A DNA stretch of 64,000 bases from assembly GCF_040834005.1 (NCBI RefSeq), contig NZ_CP162129.1, positions 3,992,001 to 4,056,000 on the forward strand, read 5' to 3'. The stretch comes from Paenibacillus sp. PL2-23. Its GTDB lineage: Bacteria > Bacillota > Bacilli > Paenibacillales > Paenibacillaceae. Positions 52,014-60,740 of the stretch are shown here, piece by piece. How positions within the stretch are numbered: the stretch's first letter is position 1; each line of letters opens with the position of its first letter. The position numbers were made by a program, and so were the translations under genes. The notes beneath the pieces are model-generated. The model saw only the letters and a list, made by a program, of their open reading frames with translations, searched no databases and was not told the origin of the DNA.

Positions 52014-52886
52014 TTATGATTGGACATAATCTTGTGCCTTGCCAGCGCTTCCGAACAAACGGATCTTCTCTTGAACCTTGGCTTGCATCACTTCCCTGCC
52101 TCGTCCCAGAGATACAGCAAGATGATATTCCTCTCTATTATGCTCCAGCACCTCCAGCATGCCTTTGGTGAACGCTTGGCGAAGCTCCGTATCCACGTTT
52201 ATCTTGGCAACTCCCAGGCTAATGGCCCGTACAATTTGATCATCCGGCACATCCGAGCCGCCGTGCAGCACGATTGGCCGTTTAACCGCTTCACTGATCT
52301 GTTGAAGACGCTCGAATGCCAGCTTCGGTGTAGTCTTGTATATCCCATGCGCTGTTCCAATCGAGACGGCCAAATAATCAACATCCGTAGCCTCCGTAAA
52401 TTGTACGGCCTCTTGTACGGTCGTAATCATCGCATCCTCTTCCTCAACGGTGATATCGTCCTCCGTACCGCCAATTTTCCCAATCTCGCCCTCCGAGCCA
52501 ATGCCGAGCACACGCGCCGCTTCCACTACTTTGCGTGTTGTCTTCGCATTCTCCTCGAAGGAAAGCGCCGAGCCGTCGAACATAACGGATTGAAATCCAA
52601 GCTGAATCGCGCTCATGGTCTGTCCGTATTGACGGCTGTGGTCCAGATGAATGCATATCGGAATCTGAACCTGTTTCGCAAAGCTGTCGATCAAAGTCTT
52701 CATCGGCTCCATGCCTATAGAATGGATAACTCTCTGGCCGATCTGAATCATGACTGGGGACTGCTCAGCCTCTGCCGCCATCAGAATAGCTTGAATCGTC
52801 TCGGCATTATGCGCACTGAAGGCGCCAACCGCATATTTCCCCTCCAAAGCCTTATCGAGCATTGTTTTTCCTGAGACAAACGCCAT
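52014..52886 (-). CDS. Class II aldolase, probable sulfofructose-1-phosphate aldolase
   Basis: A ~290-residue class II fructose-bisphosphate-type aldolase. The metal site lies in IPICIHLDHSRQY, with EGEIGKIGGTEDD, LAVSIGTAHGIYK, PIVLHGGSDVPDD and GVAKINVDTELRQAF placed as in GatY/KbaY and FbaA relatives. ATG 52886 is preferred because GGAG lies 6 bases upstream. It lies two genes after the PFK-like kinase, with the GntR gene between. In a sulfo-EMP-type route it would split 6-deoxy-6-sulfofructose-1-phosphate into DHAP and sulfolactaldehyde. The enzyme class is clear; the substrate is inferred. Confidence 0.82.
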   Translation of the reverse strand: MAFVSGKTMLDKALEGKYAVGAFSAHNAETIQAILMAAEAEQSPVMIQIGQRVIHSIGMEPMKTLIDSFAKQVQIPICIHLDHSRQYGQTMSAIQLGFQSVMFDGSALSFEENAKTTRKVVEAARVLGIGSEGEIGKIGGTEDDITVEEEDAMITTVQEAVQFTEATDVDYLAVSIGTAHGIYKTTPKLAFERLQQISEAVKRPIVLHGGSDVPDDQIVRAISLGVAKINVDTELRQAFTKGMLEVLEHNREEYHLAVSLGRGREVMQAKVQEKIRLFGSAGKAQDYVQS

Positions 52887-52900
52887 CTTCTGCTCCACTC

Positions 52901-53650
52901 CTATCGGTTAAGTTCAATGTCATAGCTGTATTGATCGCTTCTAAACTTCGTTCTTGTGAACTCCAGTGGACGGTCGTCCAATCCAAGACTAAGTCGATTC
53001 ATCTCCAGCAAAGCTTCTCCGGCGCGGATGCCCAATAAATCTGCCTCATGCAATGTGGCATTAATGGCTGAGATCTTCTCCCTCGCCTGCTTAAGATGAA
53101 TATTATGGCTTTCCAATATCTCATAATACTTGGCTGAGTTTAGATCATACATCATCAGAATCTTCCCGATCTTCTCAGGCCAGCAGCTCCGCTCAATGGC
53201 AATTGGAGTGTCGTTGGCAAAGCGAATGCGCTCAACCAGCAGAACGGATTCCTTCTCAGGCACCTCAAGCATGTTTTTCTCATAGCTCAGCATGGAAGCA
53301 AATTCAGCGCGGATTAATTGGGAGCGCGGCACCATCCCCCGCTCAACAACCTCCTCCGCGAAGCCGCGTAATCGTCCAAGATTCCCTACTAGCTTCATCG
53401 GGAGCACGATGGTGCCTTTTCCTTGACGGCGTTCAAGCAAGCCCTCCTGCACCAGCATCGCAATAGCTTGACGAATAGTCGTTCTGCTGACCTGGAACAT
53501 GTCCATCAGCTCTTGCTCTGTAGGAATCAGGGAATTCGTTCTCCATGTCTGATTTTGAATATTTTTAAGAAGCGCATTTTTGACCTGCAAGTATAAAGAT
53601 ACATTTTTGTTAGGGTCGACGGCGTCTGGCTGGAACGTATTATGGCTCAA
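52901..53650 (-). CDS. GntR/HutC-family transcriptional regulator
   Basis: A 249-residue regulator with an N-terminal winged helix (VKNALLKNIQNQTWRTNSLI, then PTEQELMDMFQVSRTTIRQA, RRQGKGTIV) and a C-terminal UTRA ligand domain (about 90-245, with FANDTPIAIERSCWP and LLEMNRLSLGLDDRPLEFTR). Its ATG overlaps the kinase stop by 4 bases, so it is translated as part of the operon and probably autoregulates. The effector may be SQ, sulfofructose or a phosphorylated product. No operator was proved, but a short AACAT-AGTG-ATGTT dyad lies in the operon leader at about 62119-62132. Confidence 0.88.
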   Translation of the reverse strand: MSHNTFQPDAVDPNKNVSLYLQVKNALLKNIQNQTWRTNSLIPTEQELMDMFQVSRTTIRQAIAMLVQEGLLERRQGKGTIVLPMKLVGNLGRLRGFAEEVVERGMVPRSQLIRAEFASMLSYEKNMLEVPEKESVLLVERIRFANDTPIAIERSCWPEKIGKILMMYDLNSAKYYEILESHNIHLKQAREKISAINATLHEADLLGIRAGEALLEMNRLSLGLDDRPLEFTRTKFRSDQYSYDIELNR

Positions 53651-54810
53651 CAGACATTGCTCCTTTTCCTCATGGAAGGATAGTCTACTATGGGATCACC
53701 AATAATAGGAGCCAACCATGTATAGAATTGAGCTGGATTGGAGATAAAGGAATCCGGAAGCGACCTTTCGCCATATTCCGCAATATCACCAAGCATCCGC
53801 TCTTCTAATACATAAGTATATCCTTTTCCTAGCAATCTTTGAATACTAACCATCACATTGGATTTGCCGCTAAGCAAAAAGGTGGCAGCCTTTTGACCCG
53901 TTTCATAAGCTTCTATACGATCCTGGGCAGAAACTGCGCAATTCGCGCTCCTTTGGTGCATGCCCATATTCTCTGATCTAACCGTATAACCCAGTCGTTC
54001 CCTGGTCAGCTGCTCCATCTGAGCCGCAATACCGCCCAGCACAGATCTCCCATTGACGACCTCTCTCTCCACAAGGTCCTCACCTATAAAGGTGAAACCT
54101 TCACTGACAACAATCGTTGCCATCCCGACAGCTTGCACGCTTTGCTGAACATCCATCAGAAATGTTCCAGCCTCAATCGGTCGCTCCGGCAAATAGATAT
54201 GATGTGGACCCATGTCCTCTGACGCTTTCAAGAAGCCGCTGCTTAAGGCGAGCCAGCCTGTATGCCTTCCCATTGTCTCTATAATGCGGACCTGCTCGAA
54301 ATTTCTCATCGCTTCCAGATCCTTGCTAATATCTCTTGCTGTCAGCGCTACATACCTAGCTGCGGAGGCAAAGCCCGGAGCGTGATCTGTACACGCCAGA
54401 TCATTATCCACGGTCTTCGGTATGCCAATGACTTGAAGCTCATATTGCATCGCATTCGCCATTTCACTCATCAGATGCAGAGCGGTCATCGTACCATTGC
54501 CGCCTATAAATATAAGAGAATGAATATCTCTTTGCTTAAGCTGCAGCACGGCTCGCTCCATCAGCTCTGGCGTGAATGGGTATCTACCGGAGCCCAAGCA
54601 CGCGCCTGGCACATGCTCATGCTTTTTGATCCAGTCAAACAAGGATTCATCGAGCAGCTCCATATCGTTATCCACAAGACCTTGATAACCATTCCACACC
54701 GTATAAATGTCTACTTGTCCATACAACGCGTCTATCAGTCCCACAAGGCTGGTGTTTATGACAGCGGTAGGTCCTCCGGCTTGCCCCACGGCGATTCTGC
54801 GCATCTCCAA
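53647..54810 (-). CDS. PFK-family kinase, probable sulfofructose kinase
   Basis: A 387-residue PfkA-superfamily protein. The catalytic-loop motif PKTVDND (about 131-137) has the lysine seen in PPi-dependent and some long PFKs, and the base Asp135 is present. The metal/nucleotide motif reads GGNGT (103-107), with Asn105 where the family has Asp. The sugar-phosphate loop reads GMHQR (283-287): relative to E. coli PfkA the arginines are kept (Arg278, Arg287) but the conserved His is Met284, and the next GGSP is lost. These changes affect the pocket that normally holds the 6-phosphate, which would suit a 6-sulfo sugar. The role in SQ catabolism is inferred from operon position. Confidence 0.8.
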   Translation of the reverse strand: MEMRRIAVGQAGGPTAVINTSLVGLIDALYGQVDIYTVWNGYQGLVDNDMELLDESLFDWIKKHEHVPGACLGSGRYPFTPELMERAVLQLKQRDIHSLIFIGGNGTMTALHLMSEMANAMQYELQVIGIPKTVDNDLACTDHAPGFASAARYVALTARDISKDLEAMRNFEQVRIIETMGRHTGWLALSSGFLKASEDMGPHHIYLPERPIEAGTFLMDVQQSVQAVGMATIVVSEGFTFIGEDLVEREVVNGRSVLGGIAAQMEQLTRERLGYTVRSENMGMHQRSANCAVSAQDRIEAYETGQKAATFLLSGKSNVMVSIQRLLGKGYTYVLEERMLGDIAEYGERSLPDSFISNPAQFYTWLAPIIGDPIVDYPSMRKRSNVC

Positions 54811-54822
54811 TCATCCCTTCAA

Positions 54823-56172
54823 TCAAACATATACAATCGTCTCAATGCCAAGGCGTCTCCCCAATTCTTGAAGTGCAGCTGTCGCATCGGCATAAACTAT
54901 GGCATAATGCGGCTCGAAGCCATCCAGCATCAGCTTGCTCACCGTATCTGCTGCTTGCCCCGCCAGCCTTACTTCAACGGATGTGCCATGGAAAGCCTGG
55001 GGAGCATCAAGCGCCTGGCCTTTCATAATCAGCATTCGATAGCCCGTAGGTCCAAAGCCCACTCGGAAGATGGTAACCTCCCCTGCCTTGAGTCCGAAAT
55101 CCATGGCAAAGCCCAGCTTACGATTCGGATGCAAGCCAGCTCTGGCTCCAGTGGAAGGATGGGCCAAAGAGTAAGCGCCTGCTCCGCAATGCCAGAATAC
55201 GACGGAATTTCGCTCTTCATCCACATGAACAAGATCACCCAGATATGGAGCTTGGCCGCCGCTCAGCTCGTGCAGAATATACATGGATAACGCGCCATGT
55301 ATATCAGATTCGCATGAGGACATGACCCCGTCCTCTGTGAACTGCGACAGAGTGGAGCATGCTGCTGCGCCCAGCTCTGTGAAAAACTCCGGCCAGCATC
55401 TCACCGCAATAGCCTGAATGCTCTCTTTTTGAATATAGCTCCTTATATAGGTGTAGAATTGCGCGAACTTGGTCACTGTCTCGTCCCCGCGCTGCAGACC
55501 AACAACCTGCCTCTCCGCCCGCTCAACAGCTGGGATCCATTCGGCCTCCTCCAGCTTGACGCATTCACGGAAGGCTTCGGCGAGATCCATCTTGTGCACG
55601 CGTACACCGAAGGTCTCATGCAGAAGATTCTCATCAGAATCTGAGAAAAAGAACCCTGGAGGATGATCGCCTACCACGCCGATTGTAAATTGTTGAAGCT
55701 TGCCTATAAGACGATTAATCAACAGCATTTGATACAGATTGTTCCTTGTTTTGTCCTCGGTCGGATTGCCTAGAACAAAGGAAAATGGATGTCCCATATT
55801 ATGAAGGACATTGGCGGTGCTATTGCCTCCGGTGAGGGAGTTCAGACGCAGTCTTCCACCAACACTCGGCTCTCTGACAGACCATACAATGACGGGAGCA
55901 AACGAATGCTGCAGCGCCGCGCGCACAAACTCGCCATCAGCGAAAGTAACGCTTTGATAGACAATAGAGTCCAGCTTAAGCCTTCTCAACGGCTCCATAA
56001 ATGCAAGCAGTTCTTCCACAGAGGTTAGGATGCTGTCGGGCTGAAGCAGCTCCGAGCATTGACTCTCCAGCCATGCTGAGGATTCCTTCCGAATCCCCTC
56101 AGCTGCCTCTAAATCGAATGTCTTGCGGCCAATAGGTAAGTAAAGAACGGTGGACTTAAGCAATAGGTTCAC
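54823..56172 (-). CDS. Fucose-isomerase-like protein, probable sulfoquinovose isomerase
   Basis: A 449-residue protein with the L-fucose/L-arabinose isomerase type of fold. The first third has SVTFADGEFVRAALQHSF and SVREPSVGGRLRLNSLTGGN; the centre has AIAVRCWPEFFTELGAAACS and DGVMSSCESDIHGALSMYIL, with acidic and cysteine/histidine residues placed like the metal site; the end has VFWHCGAGAYSLAHP. It starts 12 bases before the kinase and 5 bases after the GH31 gene. In the sulfo-EMP2 and related pathways an isomerase of this kind turns SQ into 6-deoxy-6-sulfofructose. The family is clear, the SQ role is strong by context. Confidence 0.82.
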   Translation of the reverse strand: MNLLLKSTVLYLPIGRKTFDLEAAEGIRKESSAWLESQCSELLQPDSILTSVEELLAFMEPLRRLKLDSIVYQSVTFADGEFVRAALQHSFAPVIVWSVREPSVGGRLRLNSLTGGNSTANVLHNMGHPFSFVLGNPTEDKTRNNLYQMLLINRLIGKLQQFTIGVVGDHPPGFFFSDSDENLLHETFGVRVHKMDLAEAFRECVKLEEAEWIPAVERAERQVVGLQRGDETVTKFAQFYTYIRSYIQKESIQAIAVRCWPEFFTELGAAACSTLSQFTEDGVMSSCESDIHGALSMYILHELSGGQAPYLGDLVHVDEERNSVVFWHCGAGAYSLAHPSTGARAGLHPNRKLGFAMDFGLKAGEVTIFRVGFGPTGYRMLIMKGQALDAPQAFHGTSVEVRLAGQAADTVSKLMLDGFEPHYAIVYADATAALQELGRRLGIETIVYV

Positions 56173-56177
56173 TTCCT

Positions 56178-58202
56178 TTATTTTGCTTTATTGAAACTCT
56201 CGAACAAGGCAGCATGAGGGGATTGGCTTCGATAGAAGACAGGCGGGTTACCCAGAGGCGCCTCCACCTCTACAAAGTCTCCGCCAGTAAAGAGCCCTCC
56301 GCTCCACAGGTGAACCCATTCATCCTTAGGCAAATACAGCTTCCAGACTTGGACGTCGGGCGAGTAGACAGGCGCTACTACAAGATCTGGCCCGTACATA
56401 TATTGATACTGCAGCTCATAGCAGAGCAAATCTTCTTCATAATGCATAAACATAGGGCGTTGCACAGGGATTCCCCGCTCCGCATTTTCCTGCACGAGGA
56501 GCTTGGTATAAGGAGCTAGCTCTACATACACATCCGTCATTGCCACCAAATGATCGATCGTCTCATCATCGCTGTCGAATTGCCAGCAATCATAGGGACG
56601 ATTGCCTTCATGTGTACGCATAACGGGAGTAAATGCTGCCATCTCCGCCCATCGCATGAACAGCTCCTTGCTGCGCTTGTTGCCATGCAGACTCGTATAT
56701 CCGCCGATATCGCTGTGATGAAGACCGTTGCCAACGATACCAGAGGACAACGCAGCAGGAATAACGGAGGCAAGGCCATCATCCAGCGTCCAGTCCACAC
56801 TTTGATCGCCTGCCCAGAGAAGCGTACAATACTTCTGTATCCCCGAGTACCCCGCTCTCATGAAATAGACAATCTCTCCGAGCTTCCCAGCTTCGCTGAT
56901 GGCTTCATAGTTCACTCTTCCCCAGATGACCGGCCAAGCATTATGCATCAGCTTCGCCGATACGCCATTGTGAAGCACAACATCTGTTGGCAAGTATTCA
57001 CCAAAATCTGCCATCCACCCGTCCAAGCCGAAATCAATCATATTGTTTCGAATAACGGATTTGTACCATTCATTGGCTTCAGGATTTGTGAAGTCCACAA
57101 TACCGCAATAAAATTCACCAAAATCTACATTATATATATCGCCGGATTCATTAAGGGCCAAATAATTCTTTTCCTTAGCCGTTTGATACAAGTCCCCCTC
57201 CACCGCAACGTATGGATTAATGTAGCCAAGGAATCGTATCCCTTGCTCCTTCCACTCACGAATACGGGTGTCCAGAGCCGGGTATTCCTCAGGATTCCAT
57301 CTCCAATTCCACATCAAGCGTTTGCCGAAGGAAGTTATTCGCTTGCCTTGCCAATCCTGACACCATAGCCCTCCTACCTTCAAGCCTCGTGACAGCACAT
57401 GCTCAAGCTTGCTCTGCACAACTTCCGTACCGCCTTGCATACCAAGCCAGATGCCGTTATAGGTCCACTCAGGAAGCTCAGGCTGGCGTCCGAACAGGTC
57501 GCCGATCTTCCCAGCAAGCTCCAAGAATGAAGGGGCGGAGTCGATGAGCACAAATTCCGGTACAGCCCATATGTGCAGCTCGTGATAACATGTATGGCGG
57601 AAATCGAAATCAGCGTAGGCTGTTGTCTCTACATGGCAATAATATTTGCGGCTGGATACGTAAGTTGGCTGCGGGTAATTGGTGGTGTAATAATCTCCGC
57701 CTGCATGATCCAGCGTATCAGCCATCCATGTCGTATACGTTTTTTTGTTTCGCCCTACTCCTGGCTCCGAGGTCCACAGTGGGAAATGTTTGCCCCGCAT
57801 GTTGAAGTGCGACATTTGTTCGCCGCAGCCGTATACCTTCTCCTCGGACTCTGCCGCCATACGCAGCCACACTCGATTAATGAATGAGGAAGATGTATGA
57901 AAGCTGATTTTAAGACGGCCCTGCTCCTCCGCGAACGTTAAGGTCATAACGGGTTCTCCGCCGCGGCAGCTAGAGAAAAATGCCTGTGTCTCTCCCGCAT
58001 CAGACTTCAGCTGAGCATATCGAAGCGGAGAACGCTCAATCACATAATCCTGAATATTAAAATTGCCCCGATACATATCCATTTGTTCCTCGCCGCAGCC
58101 TGTAAAGAGCATAGGTTCAGACTCGCTATGCCTGCATAACAGCAGACCATTGTGCTCTACCGTAAAACCATCATGATGCTCTCTAATACGAATCGCAGAC
58201 AT
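56178..58202 (-). CDS. GH31 sulfoquinovosidase (YihQ-type)
   Basis: A 674-residue GH31 glycosidase that releases sulfoquinovose from sulfoquinovosyl glycerol or sulfolipid-derived glycosides. It carries every diagnostic residue of E. coli YihQ at a constant offset of six: Gln282, Arg295 and Trp298 in QDWQGKRITSFGKRLMW (YihQ Q288, R301, W304), Tyr502 in IGGYTS (Y508), nucleophile Asp399 in WMADFGEYLPTD (D405) and acid/base Asp466 in WAGDQSVDW (D472). The equivalences rest on recalled YihQ numbering. No signal peptide is present, so it acts in the cytoplasm after import. The operon supplies the import system and downstream enzymes. Confidence 0.92.
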   Translation of the reverse strand: MSAIRIREHHDGFTVEHNGLLLCRHSESEPMLFTGCGEEQMDMYRGNFNIQDYVIERSPLRYAQLKSDAGETQAFFSSCRGGEPVMTLTFAEEQGRLKISFHTSSSFINRVWLRMAAESEEKVYGCGEQMSHFNMRGKHFPLWTSEPGVGRNKKTYTTWMADTLDHAGGDYYTTNYPQPTYVSSRKYYCHVETTAYADFDFRHTCYHELHIWAVPEFVLIDSAPSFLELAGKIGDLFGRQPELPEWTYNGIWLGMQGGTEVVQSKLEHVLSRGLKVGGLWCQDWQGKRITSFGKRLMWNWRWNPEEYPALDTRIREWKEQGIRFLGYINPYVAVEGDLYQTAKEKNYLALNESGDIYNVDFGEFYCGIVDFTNPEANEWYKSVIRNNMIDFGLDGWMADFGEYLPTDVVLHNGVSAKLMHNAWPVIWGRVNYEAISEAGKLGEIVYFMRAGYSGIQKYCTLLWAGDQSVDWTLDDGLASVIPAALSSGIVGNGLHHSDIGGYTSLHGNKRSKELFMRWAEMAAFTPVMRTHEGNRPYDCWQFDSDDETIDHLVAMTDVYVELAPYTKLLVQENAERGIPVQRPMFMHYEEDLLCYELQYQYMYGPDLVVAPVYSPDVQVWKLYLPKDEWVHLWSGGLFTGGDFVEVEAPLGNPPVFYRSQSPHAALFESFNKAK

Positions 58203-58231
58203 TTGCTCACCTCTGACTTATTTATTAGGTT

Positions 58232-58918
58232 TTAGGCATATTGCAGGTACGTATTTTCCCCCGCAATTCCAGCATAAGCGCCTCGCTCGATGAGAATCCT
58301 GCGCTCTGGGTGAGCCAGCAGCCACTTATTGCGCATGAAGAGCAGCTCATCCTCTTCTGTACATTTCGCAGGCATTGACTCAAGAGGCTCATTCGTTCCC
58401 TTCGTCAGCACGACAATGCATTTGAAGCCCTCGTCGCTTATTTTACAAGGAGCGAAGTGCAAGGTTGTCTGATAAAGCTCCACAGCCGTGCCCTTCGGTA
58501 CAAAAAAAGCGTGGATTTGCTCTGAAGAGAACATATTGTTTTGAACATCCTGAACGCGTCCCAGCAATAATACAAGATCTGTCACAGCTATATTAATCTC
58601 GCTGCACTTGTGATATTCCAGCCCGTTCAGATTGGAATTTTTACCGTTACAATAGCCGATTTGAATAGCCATGGACCCGTATACACTTTCTTGAATAGGC
58701 GCAAATACGTGCGAGCTCTCAAGCTCAGCGTCCGACGCTACATAGACATTCCCCTCCTCTGGTATAGAGCGGCTATTCATCGTGAGCAGCAGATCTGATA
58801 CATCAAAGCCCTGCAGCACCCTTCCATAAGGACGAAAAGATTTATCATTTACTGCATCCATTCTAAGCCTTGGATTTAGGGAACGAATTCGTTCCAGTAC
58901 AGTATCCATTACGTTCAC
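58232..58918 (-). CDS. DUF4867 family protein
   Basis: A 228-residue cytoplasmic protein. It begins MDTVLERIRSLNPRLRMDAV and contains FRPYGRVLQGFDVSDLL, YGSMAIQIGYCNGKNSNLNG, LEYHKCSEINIAVTDLVLLL, FFVPKGTAVELYQTTLHFAP and KGTNEPL, as in DUF4867. The alternating strands and HxH-like pattern around EYHKCSE suggest a cupin-like fold. It lies between the permease and sulfoquinovosidase genes, with short gaps on both sides. A role such as a mutarotase-like or sugar-handling step in SQ catabolism is possible but not demonstrated by sequence. Confidence 0.75.
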   Translation of the reverse strand: MNVMDTVLERIRSLNPRLRMDAVNDKSFRPYGRVLQGFDVSDLLLTMNSRSIPEEGNVYVASDAELESSHVFAPIQESVYGSMAIQIGYCNGKNSNLNGLEYHKCSEINIAVTDLVLLLGRVQDVQNNMFSSEQIHAFFVPKGTAVELYQTTLHFAPCKISDEGFKCIVVLTKGTNEPLESMPAKCTEEDELLFMRNKWLLAHPERRILIERGAYAGIAGENTYLQYA

Positions 58919-58945
58919 ACCCTTTTCAGGAATCCATTTGATTGG

Positions 58946-59785
58946 CTAGCCTTTGACAGATCCAGCCGTAACCCCCTCAACGAAAAAGCGCTGCAGCAGC
59001 ACATATGCAAACACCATTGGAGCGGAAGCAATAATAACGCCAGCGAAGATCATCGGGAAGTTGGTCATAAATTCACCTTGGAACTGCAGCAGAGCAAGCG
59101 GCAGCGTCTTGATTTCGTTCGAATTGATAAGCAGCAATGGGAACAGCAAGTCATTCCATACCATGACGCTTAAGAAGATAGCAGAAGCTGAGATGGAAGG
59201 CATCGAAATCGGAAGTATGATTCGCAAATAGGTTCGCCACTCGCTCGCCCCGTCAATTGCCGCAGCTTCTACCATTTCCCTGGAGAGAGAGTTCATAAAT
59301 CCAGCCAAAATAAATACCGATACAGGCATAAAGATCGAAATCGATACAGCGATCAGCCCCGTAAGGGAGTTCGTCAAATTCAAATCCGACACTACCGAAT
59401 AGATCGGAATCATATTCACTTGAGGTGGAACCATCATGCCCGCTGCGAACAACCCATACAACACGGCCGACTTCCAGCCAGAGAAACGGAAAATAGCATA
59501 TGCGAGCAGGCTTGAGAAAAACAAAATGCCGACAATCGTAGTGGATGTCACAATTACGCTATTCATGAAGTACTTGCCGATGGATTGCTCAAAAAACATC
59601 TCCTGATAGTTGCTCCAGGAAAACGTTTTGGGCCACCCGAGCGGGTTCATAAACAACTCCGTCATTTGCTTGAAGGATGCGAGCACCACAATCGATACAG
59701 GCACAAGAATAAGCAGGGCGAACAAGACAATTGCCAATTTCCTTGTTAGCTTTAATGCCGCTGGTTCTTGCTTAAGCTGATTCAT
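58946..59785 (-). CDS. Carbohydrate ABC transporter permease (MalG type)
   Basis: A 279-residue permease with six membrane helices. The cytoplasmic EAA loop is EMVEAAAIDGASEWRTYLRI, followed by LPISMPSISASAIFL, as in MalG-type sugar permeases; N-terminal and C-terminal parts (FFVEGVTAGSVKG) are typical. It pairs with the permease encoded just upstream. No ATPase gene is in the operon, so a shared MsmX-like ATPase elsewhere is expected, as in many Bacillales sugar importers. The substrate is inferred to be an SQ glycoside from the genes that follow. Confidence 0.93.
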   Translation of the reverse strand: MNQLKQEPAALKLTRKLAIVLFALLILVPVSIVVLASFKQMTELFMNPLGWPKTFSWSNYQEMFFEQSIGKYFMNSVIVTSTTIVGILFFSSLLAYAIFRFSGWKSAVLYGLFAAGMMVPPQVNMIPIYSVVSDLNLTNSLTGLIAVSISIFMPVSVFILAGFMNSLSREMVEAAAIDGASEWRTYLRIILPISMPSISASAIFLSVMVWNDLLFPLLLINSNEIKTLPLALLQFQGEFMTNFPMIFAGVIIASAPMVFAYVLLQRFFVEGVTAGSVKG

Positions 59786-59810
59786 TCCTATTCATCCTTT
59801 CGCAGACAGA

Positions 59811-60680
59811 TCAGAGAGCTCGATTCCCTCTCAGTAGCTTGAATTGGGCTAATGTAATAAGAGCTATGATAACCATAAAGCCCATGGATTGAGCTGCTGC
59901 GTAACCAAACTCCGAGCTTTGGAACGCTGTATGATAAATGTAGGTGGATAAAATTTCTGTAGAATATACAGGTCCACCGCCGGTCAATGCAAAAATGAGA
60001 TCAAACGCTTTGAAGGATTGGATAGTCGTGTATGCCACAACAATTGTTGCTGCCGGCGCTACCAACGGCCACGTCACATTCTTGAACGCTTGCCATCTGT
60101 TAGCGCCATCCAGGTGCGCAGCTTCATAGAGCTCCTCTGGAATGGATTGAAGTCCGGCTACAAAGATAACAACCATCTGACCGGTATGTGCCCATACTTG
60201 CACGAAAGCAATGGAATAAATAGCGAGATGGGGATTACCCAGCCAATTTTGCGCCAGCACCTCAAGACCCATGCTGCCAAGCGCAGTATTAATGACACCT
60301 AGATTCGGGTTGTACATGAAGCCCCATATGAAGGCTACAGATATAGAAGATAGAATGGTCGGGAAAAAGAACAGCGCCCGAAAAAAAATGTTCGACTTCG
60401 AATTTTTAACGAGCAGAATAGAGAAAACGAGAGATAATCCAGTCTGAAATACGACAACGTATAGCATGAACTTAAGATTGTTCGTCAAAGCCTTAAAGAA
60501 AATATCATCCTCTAATAGCATTTTCTTATAGTTGTCGAGCCCCACCCAATGTTTCGCCGAGAAGCCGTTCCATTCAGTGAAGGACAATATTAAGCCATTT
60601 ATCGTTGGATAAACGAAGAACAGCAGGTAGAAGAATAGTCCAGGAATAATAAACAAATAGAGTGATTTGCTCTGTCTCAT
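59811..60680 (-). CDS. Carbohydrate ABC transporter permease (MalF type)
   Basis: A 289-residue permease with six predicted helices: FIIPGLFFYLLFFVYPTING, LILSFTEWNGFSAKHW, FFRALFFFPTILSSISVAFI, and the EAA loop ELYEAAHLDGANRWQAFKNV. This is the partner of the MalG-type gene downstream (25-base gap) and follows the binding-protein gene after a small hairpin. It forms half of the membrane channel of the inferred SQ-glycoside importer. Confidence 0.93.
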   Translation of the reverse strand: MRQSKSLYLFIIPGLFFYLLFFVYPTINGLILSFTEWNGFSAKHWVGLDNYKKMLLEDDIFFKALTNNLKFMLYVVVFQTGLSLVFSILLVKNSKSNIFFRALFFFPTILSSISVAFIWGFMYNPNLGVINTALGSMGLEVLAQNWLGNPHLAIYSIAFVQVWAHTGQMVVIFVAGLQSIPEELYEAAHLDGANRWQAFKNVTWPLVAPAATIVVAYTTIQSFKAFDLIFALTGGGPVYSTEILSTYIYHTAFQSSEFGYAAAQSMGFMVIIALITLAQFKLLRGNRAL

Positions 60681-60702
60681 ATGTTGCCTCCGGAATAAGG
60701 CG

Positions 60703-60726
60703 GAGGGGAAGGCGTGCCGTCCCCTC
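60703..60726 (-). repeat. Intergenic hairpin between binding-protein and permease genes
   Basis: On the minus strand GAGGGGA pairs with TTCCCCTC around a 9-base loop, without a T-run. It lies 14 bases past the binding-protein stop, where such hairpins commonly stabilise the binding-protein message relative to the permeases. Confidence 0.5.
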
Positions 60727-60740
60727 TGGCCCTATGCAGT

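Noticed and set aside
50535..54810. Ordinary myo-inositol or tagatose catabolic operon
   Set aside because: The aldolase and kinase alone would allow it, but the sulfoquinovosidase-specific residues and the isomerase type favour SQ catabolism, and no iol or lac/gat marker genes are present.
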